A stretch of DNA of 7,937 nucleotides from an uncultured Verrucomicrobiota bacterium (GTDB taxonomy: Bacteria > Verrucomicrobiota > Kiritimatiellia > RFP12 > UBA1067), in NCBI GenBank assembly GCA_945483525.1, contig CALYRV010000079.1:1-7937 (forward strand), read 5' to 3'. A program made the translations under genes and the position numbers. Below the pieces are notes generated by a model. It was given only the letters and a program-made list of their open reading frames with translations. It was not told the origin of the DNA and did no database searches. Below are positions 1 to 6,576 of this stretch, piece after piece (the first letter of the stretch is position 1; every line of letters starts with the position of its first letter).

Positions 1-1698
1 GGAGAAATGACGGTGTCCCGGGAGGACATTACGACCTGTCCCAAGTGCGGAGCGGCGGGTCAGTATGGTGACAGCTGTGATCACTGTGGCTCCACTTATG
101 GCGCCGAAGAGCTCGGGAATCCCGTCTGTACGACTTGCGGTGCGACGCCGGTAGTGAAAGATTCCGAGCATCTCTACTTCGAGTTAGAGCCGCAGCACGA
201 TTATCTCGAGAAGTGGATTCCTGGACACACGACGAGCGATGTTTCCAATAAATTACTCGAGTGGTTCAAGGAGCCGTTGCGCGGCTGGTGCATATCGCGC
301 GACGCGCCGTATTTCGGCTTCGAGATTCCGGGCTATAAGGATAAATTCTTTTATGTTTGGGTCGATGCCCCGATCGGATATATCGCGTCCCTTAAGAACT
401 GGGCCGAGAAACACGGGCGTGGCGATTTGTGGAATGATGAGTCCGTAGAGCTTTATCATTTCATCGGCAAGGATATCATCCGTTTCCACTGTCTTTTCTG
501 GCCTGGAATGCTTCATGCTGCCGGATTCAAGGGGCCGAACAAGGTGTTCGTCCACGGCTTCCTCACGGTCAACGGCGAGAAGATGTCGAAGTCGAAGGGC
601 ACGTTCGTCAACGCCCGCACTTATCTCGATAATCTCCCCGCTGATGCGCTCCGTTACTACTACGCCGCCAAGCTCGGCGGCACGACGGACGACATGGATC
701 TCAATCTCGCGGACTTCGTCCAGCGCGTCAATTCCGATCTCGTCGGCAAGATCACCAACATCGCGAGCCGCTCGGCCCAGATGTTGCAAAAGAAGGCCGA
801 TGGCAGGCTCGGCAGGCTGGATGCCGAGGGCGAGTCTCTTCTCGCTAAGATCCGCGAGGCGAGCGAGAAGATCGCGAAACACTATGAGGACCGCCGCTTC
901 AATCTCGCGGTCGTCGAGATTTGCAAGTGCGCTGATCTTGCGAACGAGTACTTCGATCGCAAGGAACCCTGGAAGCTCATCAAGAGCGATGTCGAGGCGG
1001 CGCGTGTCGTCCTCACGACAGCGCTCAATGCGTTCCGCATCATCGCGATTTATCTTAAGCCGATCCTTCCCGTCTACGCCGATAAGGCAATGGCTCTCTT
1101 CGGCGAGGAAAGCTGGTCGTGGCGCGATACTGAGGCCACGCGTCAGGACATCATGCTCGGCACTTACCAGTATCTCGCAAGTCGTATCGATTCGAAGCAG
1201 GTTGAGGCGATGATCGCTGCTGCTACCATCAAACCGGCCGATTCCGGTGAGGTGTCGCACGAAAGCCGGGCGTCCAAGAACAAGGGTGAAAAGGTGGAGA
1301 AGATCGGTGGAGTTGGGGATGTGAAATCGGCTGTTGACCTCGGTATGAAACCTCAGCCCCTTAAAGACACTATTGATTTTTCATCCTTCGAGAAGCTTGA
1401 TCTCCGCATCGGCAAGGTCGAAAGTTGCGAGATCGTGCCGAAGAGTTCGAAGCTTCTTAAGTTCGTTCTCGATGCCGGTTCTCTCGGTAAGCGCACGATC
1501 TTCTCCGGCATCCGCGGCGCGTATCCAGAGCCTGCCGAACTTATCGGCAGGGAAGTGGTGTTTGTCGCCAATCTCGCTCCACGCAAGATGAGCGTGGGAG
1601 TTTCCGAAGGTATGATCCTCTTCGCCGGCGAGCCCGGCAAGTGCGGAGGCGTGCTGGCGCCAACTTCCGAGGCGGGAGCTGGCAATGCCGTAACCTAA
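1..1698 (+). CDS. metG: Methionine--tRNA ligase, 5'-truncated by the window edge
   Basis: Cytoplasmic class I synthetase that charges tRNA-Met with methionine using ATP. The reading frame is open back to base 1. The ATG at 7 is internal: the visible protein begins just before the zinc knuckle, so roughly the first 140 residues, including the HIGH motif, lie upstream. GGAGAA at 1-6 is coding sequence, not a ribosome binding site. Visible: CPKC (from base 37) with a second CxxC 9 residues later, then a third CxxC (CTTC, from base 127), suggesting a two-zinc-knuckle MetRS whose fourth pair is upstream; WVDAPIGY of the catalytic core; KMSKS at 580-594; anticodon-binding residues equivalent to E. 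coli N391 and R395 (NIASR, from base 757) and W461 (base 970). A linker of about 45 residues leads to a C-terminal EMAP/Trbp111-like tRNA-binding OB fold (about 1372-1698) that promotes dimerisation and tRNA binding in this family. Identification is secure; only the start is unknown. Confidence 0.97.
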   Translation, partial: GEMTVSREDITTCPKCGAAGQYGDSCDHCGSTYGAEELGNPVCTTCGATPVVKDSEHLYFELEPQHDYLEKWIPGHTTSDVSNKLLEWFKEPLRGWCISRDAPYFGFEIPGYKDKFFYVWVDAPIGYIASLKNWAEKHGRGDLWNDESVELYHFIGKDIIRFHCLFWPGMLHAAGFKGPNKVFVHGFLTVNGEKMSKSKGTFVNARTYLDNLPADALRYYYAAKLGGTTDDMDLNLADFVQRVNSDLVGKITNIASRSAQMLQKKADGRLGRLDAEGESLLAKIREASEKIAKHYEDRRFNLAVVEICKCADLANEYFDRKEPWKLIKSDVEAARVVLTTALNAFRIIAIYLKPILPVYADKAMALFGEESWSWRDTEATRQDIMLGTYQYLASRIDSKQVEAMIAAATIKPADSGEVSHESRASKNKGEKVEKIGGVGDVKSAVDLGMKPQPLKDTIDFSSFEKLDLRIGKVESCEIVPKSSKLLKFVLDAGSLGKRTIFSGIRGAYPEPAELIGREVVFVANLAPRKMSVGVSEGMILFAGEPGKCGGVLAPTSEAGAGNAVT

Positions 1699-1704
1699 TT
1701 TACG

Positions 1705-1710
1705 TAAGGA
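1705..1710 (+). promoter_or_regulatory. Ribosome binding site of the zinc-finger gene
   Basis: TAAGGA lies 5 bases before the ATG at 1716. It decides the start: the frame is also open upstream from an ATG at 1641, but that would overlap metG by 58 bases and add a 25-residue extension read out of frame through the metG end. Confidence 0.7.
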
Positions 1711-1715
1711 TACAT

Positions 1716-3164
1716 ATGGAACAGGAAGCTAAAGAACTTGATCTGTCGGGGCTCGGCTCGTTCGATTTCACGCCGGATTGGGCAAGAGGCGACGCAAAAG
1801 TAAGTGTCGGAAGGATCCGTCCCGAAAAAGTGGAGCGGGGAATGGCGGGGAACGGTGAACGGAGAATGGGAAAGTCGTTCGGCGATCGCAAGTCGCCTGG
1901 CGATCGCAAGCCGTTCAAGCGTGGCTTCGCTCATGCCGGCAGTAAGCCATTTGCGGAGCGTCCGAAACCGTTTGACTGTGAAGTCAAGGTGTTGCCTGAA
2001 ACGAAGGCGCTTGGAACAATTATCCGTAAGCTTCAAGGGGATTTTCACGCTTACAAGCTGAAGGATCTGGCCTATTTTTTCCTCGACAATCCGACGTCGG
2101 TTTTGCTGAAGATCTCGGTGAAGAATCCGTCCGCCCCTGCAGCCAGTAGTCAGCAGTCTGCAACCTCCTTCTTTCAATGCAAGGCCTGTGGTTTCGCGTC
2201 GACGGACCGCAACGAGGTCGTTTCTCACATTATGAATTCGCATCTCGGCGAATACTACGATTCGAAGGAGATCGATTGCGAGCCTCCGACCGGGAACTTC
2301 AACTGTGTTGCGAAGTGCGGTCTTTCCGGTGTGTTGCTCGGCCCGCCGAATATTCATGATTTCAACGCCGTCGTCAAGGAGATGATTCGTACGCGTTATC
2401 CCGATATGAGCGAGTCGCAGTACCGTTCGCACATTGAGATGCTGCGCGATGCCGAATCCATCGAGGCATGGCGCAAGGGTGCTACCAAGAAGACTGTCTT
2501 CTTTGTTAAGGGAGATGCCGACAAGGAGGGCGCACAACAGTATTCCCGCGAACAGGCGGAAGGCGAGTTCAAGCGCAACATCCTTGATTCGCTCGTGGAT
2601 CAGCCGAAGAGTCTGATGATTACCGCGGAGATGGCGTTGAAGAGTCCCGTTAAGCCGCTCGTGTGGGCTGTGCGAGACGCCATCGAGGCGGAGCGTCGTG
2701 CTCCATATGCGATGTGTTTCGCGCTTCGCGGAGCGTTTCATCACCGTAAGCTTAACTTCTTCCGAGTGAATGATAACCGTGGTCAGGAGTTCGTGACCAG
2801 CGTCGAATACAAGGAATTCGATTCTGAGCATGCCATTCCAGAGCTTGCCAAGGTCGCTAAGCTAGTCGCCGACAATCCGTGTTCGTCCAAGCAGGAGATC
2901 GCGCCGGATGCCGAAAGCGAGAAGCATCTTGCGTGGTTGGTTTCCACCGGACACGTAGTCGCGTTCACCAACGGTGTGTATTCTGCGGTCGAGAAATTCC
3001 CCAAGTACGGTCCGCAGTGGCGTCGTCGTGAAAGAGGCGCGAATGCGCCAAGCGTACAGCTGTCGGAGAAAATTGAGCCGCAGGAAGCGGTTGCCGCAGC
3101 AACTGAAGAACCTGTTGTAGTTGAGGAGAAGAAAGATGAGAGTACCGCTGTCGTGGCTGAATGA
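1716..3164 (+). CDS. Conserved hypothetical protein with C2H2-type zinc finger and winged-helix-like C-terminus
   Basis: A 482-residue soluble protein of unknown function. No signal peptide or membrane segment is seen. Residues 30-90 are basic and Gly/Arg/Lys-rich (GDRKSPGDRKPFKRG), typical of a disordered nucleic-acid-binding tail. Residues 155-176 fit the classical finger spacing C-x2-C-x12-H-x4-H (C155, C158, H171, H176). A further Cys pair (C197, C201) sits in a CGLSGVLLGPPN segment, followed by a helical region. About 371-431 has the look of a small winged helix ending in a beta wing (VVAFTNGVYSAVEKF). Residues 450-482 are an acidic low-complexity tail. The GLSGVLLGPPN block and following pattern recall, from memory, an uncharacterised family in Verrucomicrobia and Planctomycetes; this needs a search. 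It lies 17 bases after metG and overlaps pheT by 29 bases, which suggests an RNA- or translation-related role, but no function can be assigned. The start is chosen from the RBS at 1705. Confidence 0.85.
   Translation: MEQEAKELDLSGLGSFDFTPDWARGDAKVSVGRIRPEKVERGMAGNGERRMGKSFGDRKSPGDRKPFKRGFAHAGSKPFAERPKPFDCEVKVLPETKALGTIIRKLQGDFHAYKLKDLAYFFLDNPTSVLLKISVKNPSAPAASSQQSATSFFQCKACGFASTDRNEVVSHIMNSHLGEYYDSKEIDCEPPTGNFNCVAKCGLSGVLLGPPNIHDFNAVVKEMIRTRYPDMSESQYRSHIEMLRDAESIEAWRKGATKKTVFFVKGDADKEGAQQYSREQAEGEFKRNILDSLVDQPKSLMITAEMALKSPVKPLVWAVRDAIEAERRAPYAMCFALRGAFHHRKLNFFRVNDNRGQEFVTSVEYKEFDSEHAIPELAKVAKLVADNPCSSKQEIAPDAESEKHLAWLVSTGHVVAFTNGVYSAVEKFPKYGPQWRRRERGANAPSVQLSEKIEPQEAVAAATEEPVVVEEKKDESTAVVAE
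1840..1870 (+). repeat. Degenerate heptamer tandem repeat GAAYGGN
   Basis: Four 7-base units, GAATGGC (1840), GAACGGT (1850), GAACGGA (1857) and GAATGGG (1864), the last three contiguous and the first offset by GGG. They lie inside the coding sequence of the zinc-finger protein and encode part of its basic Gly/Arg stretch (RGMAGNGERRMGK). The unit is not a multiple of three, so gain or loss of one copy would shift the frame. Confidence 0.6.
1881..1910 (+). repeat. Direct repeat of GGCGATCGCAAG, period 18
   Basis: GGCGATCGCAAG occurs at 1881-1892 and again at 1899-1910, encoding the repeated residues GDRK. Each copy contains the palindrome GCGATCGC. The in-frame period suggests a small duplication in the disordered tail of the zinc-finger protein. 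Confidence 0.7.
3124..3128 (+). promoter_or_regulatory. Ribosome binding site of pheT
   Basis: AGGAG lies 7 bases before the ATG at 3136, within the last codons of the preceding gene. It supports this start over the in-frame TTG at 3121, which would put the purine-rich site inside the coding region. Because it sits in translated sequence, ribosomes finishing the upstream gene could expose or reload on it. Confidence 0.8.
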
Positions 3165-5544
3165 TTTCGTTAAGATTGACGATATTGATCCTAAGGATCT
3201 CGCTGAGAAACTTACTCGTGCCGGACTCCAAGTGGAGACAATTGAGTCCGTCGGCGCCGAGGCGCTTTCGGATCTGATTGTCGTCGCCGAAGTATTGGAA
3301 TGCGAGGCGCATCCGCAGTCTGACCATCTGCATATCTGCAAGGTGACGGACGGCAAGGAGACCTTCCAGGTAGTTTGCGGTGCGCCGAATATGCGTAAAG
3401 GCATTAAGACCGCGTTCGCGAAGATCGGCGCTCCGATTCCAGCGTTTCTCGACAAGAACGGCAAGCCCGAGAAGATCAAGAAGGGTAAGCTTCGCGGGGT
3501 TGAGAGCTTCGGCATGTGTTGTTCGGAGAAGGAGCTCTGCATCGGTGAGGGCAACGACGGTATTATAGAATATTCCGCGGATGTCCCGAATGGTTCGTTC
3601 GTGCGTGATCTTGCGAAGCAGGCCAAGCCAGAGGTCGTATTCGATATCGAAGTCACCTGGAATCGTCCAGACGCGTTGTCGATAATCGGTATCGCCCGCG
3701 AATATGCCGCGATACTCGGCCGCGAACTTAAACTGCCGGCTGTAGATTTCTCCGAGTCTGATGTCGATGTCAATTCTGAGGTCAAGGTCGTTGTCGAAGA
3801 TGTCGTTAGGTGCCCGCGTTATACGGCTCGTGTCGTCACTGAGGTCGAGGATGGAAAATCTCCTGAGCTGATTGCAAAGCGGCTTGAACTCTGCGGCGTT
3901 TCTCCGCACTCGCTCTGTATTGACGTCACCAATTATGTGCTCATGGAGCTCGGGCAGCCGCAGCACGCGTTTGATTATAAGGCGCTAAAGGATCGCACGG
4001 TGGTGGTTCGTTGTGCGAAAGATGGAGAGACGATCAAGACTCTTGATGGTGTTGAGCGTAAGCTTGATTCTACGATGCTGATGATCTGCGACGCCGAGAA
4101 GCCGAACTGTGTCGCCGGCATCATGGGCGGAGAGGAGTCGGGGATATCGCAAGGGACTAAGAGCGTGCTCCTTGAGTCCGCGCTCTTCGAGCCCACTTCT
4201 ACGAAGTATACCGCCACCAAGCTCGGGCTTGCGTCCGAGTCGGCCTATCGTTACATCCGCGGCGTCGACAAGGATCTCGCCGATTTCGCGTCTCGTCGCA
4301 CGATGCATCTGCTGCAGAAGTACGGCAAGGCGAAGATCGCAAAGGGCGTTATTGACGTCGACAACCGCAAGCTGCCGTTCAATCACGACGTCGTGCTTGA
4401 TTTCGACCGTGCGCGCAAGCTGATCGGCATTCCCGTCGGTAACGACGCGATGGTCCGCATCCTTGAAGCGCTTGGACTCGTCTGCCGTAAGCCCCATCCG
4501 TACGCGGCCGATACGCGGGTTGCTTTCGGCATCCCGAGTTGGCGTTGGGACCTTACTATGGAGGCTGATCTCGTTGAGGAAATTGCCCGTATCTACGGGC
4601 TCGACAACATTCCCGACACGATGCCTTCTGCACCGTCGGTTTCTTCCCTTGATGATTCTCAGTTCCGCGCGAAGAACCGCATTCGCCAGCTCCTTTGTGC
4701 GCTCGGGTTTAGCGAGGCGATGCATTATTCGTTTCTGTCCCAGAAGGAGCTCTTTACCAAGGAAGCGATGCTTGTGATCCCCGATCCAGTTTCAGCGGAA
4801 TACGGAGTGATGCGCAATTCGCTGCTGCCGCAGCTCTATCAGTCGCTTGGACGTAATGCGGCGCATTCGACCAAGGCGATGCTCTTCGAGCTCGGTAAGG
4901 TGTTCTTCTTGCAGGACCGCGGTCCGCAAGGCAAGGTTCCGGCGGAGAAGGAGATGTTGTCGATCGGTTTCGTCGGTCCGGTCGGTCGCGAGTCGCTTCG
5001 TACACGGGTTGCTCTTGCGGAAGAAGAAGTCGTCCTGTGGATGAAGGGTGCGGTTGAGGAGCTGGTGGCGAAGCTTCATGCAGGTCATCTCGAGTTCATT
5101 CCCGGCGATCATCCTGCTTTTGCCTCTGGCGCGTGTCTTAAGGTCAAGCTTAACGGCAAGGAAATTGGCGTGATGGGTGCGGTCAGTGCAAAGATGCGTC
5201 ATCCTTTCCGTCTTACTACCCAAATGGCGCTCTGCGAACTTGAAACCAAGTTACTGACGAAGAACTATGATAAGCTTGGTCGTGTCAGTGAAGTTCCGCA
5301 GTTCCCGTCCGTTCGCAGAGACGTCTCTATCAAGCCCAAAGCCGGGGTTACTGATGCTGAAATCGTCGCGTTGATTCGTAAGAATGGAGGCAGAATTTTG
5401 GTCGGAGTTGAGCTTTTCGACGTATTTAAGGATTCCCGCGCTTATGCGCTGGAGTTCCGTTCCGATGAGAAGACGCTTACAGACGATGAGGTTGGAAGCA
5501 CGTTCAACGCGATCGTGGACGCCCTCAAGTCCGTTTCCGAATAA
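3136..5544 (+). CDS. pheT: Phenylalanine--tRNA ligase beta subunit
   Basis: Beta subunit of the cytoplasmic alpha2-beta2 synthetase that charges tRNA-Phe; beta binds tRNA and edits mischarged Tyr-tRNA-Phe, while the catalytic site is in alpha (PheS, not in the window). At 802 residues it is full length. Domains in order: N-terminal MRVPLSWLNDFV typical of PheT; EMAP-type tRNA-binding OB fold (about 42-150); B3/B4 editing domain (about 226-395) with GQPQHAFD (H277) and GIMGGEESG (E333/E334); B5 domain (about 414-493) with the conserved acidic set D472, D478, E481, E482 in the WRWD-to-VEEIARIYG block; catalytic-like core (about 500-700); C-terminal FDX-ACB anticodon-binding domain (about 717-802) with VPQFPSVRRDVS and TLTDDEV. 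Oddities: the usual RFERGVD block reads RYIRGVD, and the loop after LFDVF is short. It starts inside the preceding gene (29-base overlap), suggesting translational coupling. Identification is secure. Confidence 0.98.
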   Translation: MRVPLSWLNDFVKIDDIDPKDLAEKLTRAGLQVETIESVGAEALSDLIVVAEVLECEAHPQSDHLHICKVTDGKETFQVVCGAPNMRKGIKTAFAKIGAPIPAFLDKNGKPEKIKKGKLRGVESFGMCCSEKELCIGEGNDGIIEYSADVPNGSFVRDLAKQAKPEVVFDIEVTWNRPDALSIIGIAREYAAILGRELKLPAVDFSESDVDVNSEVKVVVEDVVRCPRYTARVVTEVEDGKSPELIAKRLELCGVSPHSLCIDVTNYVLMELGQPQHAFDYKALKDRTVVVRCAKDGETIKTLDGVERKLDSTMLMICDAEKPNCVAGIMGGEESGISQGTKSVLLESALFEPTSTKYTATKLGLASESAYRYIRGVDKDLADFASRRTMHLLQKYGKAKIAKGVIDVDNRKLPFNHDVVLDFDRARKLIGIPVGNDAMVRILEALGLVCRKPHPYAADTRVAFGIPSWRWDLTMEADLVEEIARIYGLDNIPDTMPSAPSVSSLDDSQFRAKNRIRQLLCALGFSEAMHYSFLSQKELFTKEAMLVIPDPVSAEYGVMRNSLLPQLYQSLGRNAAHSTKAMLFELGKVFFLQDRGPQGKVPAEKEMLSIGFVGPVGRESLRTRVALAEEEVVLWMKGAVEELVAKLHAGHLEFIPGDHPAFASGACLKVKLNGKEIGVMGAVSAKMRHPFRLTTQMALCELETKLLTKNYDKLGRVSEVPQFPSVRRDVSIKPKAGVTDAEIVALIRKNGGRILVGVELFDVFKDSRAYALEFRSDEKTLTDDEVGSTFNAIVDALKSVSE

Positions 5545-5589
5545 CCACCGTTAACTTGTTTACTAATTCTTCTCAACAATTCTCTTTCT

Positions 5590-6561
5590 ATGACGTGGGT
5601 CCTGGGCAGCACGCGGATTAAGCAGACATTTCTTCGACCGACATCTGATTATGGGGCGTCAGCCCCGCATTTGGCTACCGGGTTCCGGAGGTTCTGCGTT
5701 ACGGCTGTTTGGGGCTTTTTATTTCTTTTTGCGGCGAGCTCGTATGCGTCGTTCGTTCCGCCGCCGAAGGAAGCCGTTAAGGCGCTTAAGATCACCAAGG
5801 GGCGTCCTTTTTCCTGCGGTGTCGTGTTCGTTGATGGTAAGTTTATCGAGCCGCCGTACGTGGTTGAGCGATATGGTAATGTGCTTCGAATCAATAAGAT
5901 TCAGATTTCCAACGCCATTGTTGATTGGTCTGATTTTCTCAAGACGCAAGACAATTTGGTTGTGACCAAGTTGGAGACTTCCGCTCCGGCATCAGTCGAC
6001 GATGGCTCCGCGCATGCTCCCGCAAGTAACGCGCTGCTGGATTCGGCTGACGATGACGATCCGCTTTCAGATCTGTTTGACGACGCGCCTACCAAACACC
6101 AGGATGGCAGGCAAAATCAAGTTTCGCATCATACTTCCACGCCTAAGGCGACGGCTCGGAAGCCAAAAACCAAGATATCGCTCAACGGTGAGTTTCAGAA
6201 GAATGCAAAGTCCTCGATGTACGTGAACAAGATCAATGCTCTTCGGGCTGAAATTGACGCATCGTTGCGTCGAGGATGCTTCTTCTGTTTCGGTTCTTCC
6301 TATTCGCGTGTGAGTGGAGATAGGGAGGCGGCGCATAAAATCCTTCGCGAGATTCCGAAACTCATGAAGGACAATTCCGAGTTCTCGTCGTTTGCCGCCG
6401 CAGTGCGCAAATCGGGTTTCGTGTATTTCCCGCCCAAACTCGTTCGCGAGATGTTCGCTAATCGTTTGGATTATCTTTCGTTGCAAAAGCGTTGGAAGGC
6501 GGTCTTAGAAGAACTTGAATTTGATTCCATGCTCGATCGTGCTGGGGCTTCCCGATATTAA
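5590..6561 (+). CDS. Secreted or periplasmic hypothetical protein
   Basis: Unrecognised protein of up to 323 residues. A hydrophobic segment at about 37-50 (VTAVWGFLFLFAAS) followed by SYA-S looks like a signal peptide cleaved near residue 53, so export is inferred. Then: a short beta-rich module at about 70-107 with FVDGKFIEPPYVV, reminiscent of small repeated modules in uncharacterised exported proteins; a polar acidic linker (about 130-165, with runs of Asp); a basic Thr/Lys/Pro stretch (about 180-197); and a mostly helical C-terminal domain (about 212-310) with an unusual CFFCFG motif at 230-235. The start is uncertain: the ATG at 5590 has no Shine-Dalgarno and gives about 33 residues before the hydrophobic core, far longer than a usual n-region. 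A TTG at 5671 (residue 28) would give a much more normal signal peptide. It follows pheT by 45 bases; no shared function with the synthetases is evident. Confidence 0.75.
   Translation: MTWVLGSTRIKQTFLRPTSDYGASAPHLATGFRRFCVTAVWGFLFLFAASSYASFVPPPKEAVKALKITKGRPFSCGVVFVDGKFIEPPYVVERYGNVLRINKIQISNAIVDWSDFLKTQDNLVVTKLETSAPASVDDGSAHAPASNALLDSADDDDPLSDLFDDAPTKHQDGRQNQVSHHTSTPKATARKPKTKISLNGEFQKNAKSSMYVNKINALRAEIDASLRRGCFFCFGSSYSRVSGDREAAHKILREIPKLMKDNSEFSSFAAAVRKSGFVYFPPKLVREMFANRLDYLSLQKRWKAVLEELEFDSMLDRAGASRY
5653..5666 (+). other. Short inverted repeat (possible hairpin) in the leader of the secreted-protein gene
   Basis: GGGGC at 5653-5657 and GCCCC at 5662-5666 can form a 5-bp hairpin with a GTCA loop, 109 bases after the pheT stop. 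No T-run follows directly, so it is not a standard intrinsic terminator. It lies just before the alternative TTG start at 5671. Confidence 0.5.
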
Positions 6562-6576
6562 ATTACATCAGTTTCC

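Noticed and set aside
1..18. GGAGAA followed by ATG at 7 as a ribosome binding site and true start of metG
   Set aside because: The resulting protein would lack the HIGH half of the catalytic domain, the frame stays open to base 1, and the alignment enters the family just before the zinc knuckle, so the gene is cut by the window edge.
253..1260. Long open frame on the - strand opposite metG
   Set aside because: Fully overlaps the conserved metG coding region; the translation has no recognisable motif and is explained by codon bias of the + strand gene.
1641..1715. Upstream ATG at 1641 as the start of the zinc-finger protein
   Set aside because: It would overlap metG by 58 bases without a ribosome binding site, whereas ATG 1716 has AGGA at 5 bases spacing.
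2862..3966. Two long open frames on the - strand opposite the zinc-finger/pheT junction
   Set aside because: They overlap each other and well-supported genes, lack recognisable domains, and have Arg/Ser/Leu-rich shadow composition.
5545..5589. Terminator or clear promoter between pheT and the next gene
   Set aside because: No stem with a following T-run and no convincing paired -35/-10 in the 45 bases; only a vague TACTAAT.
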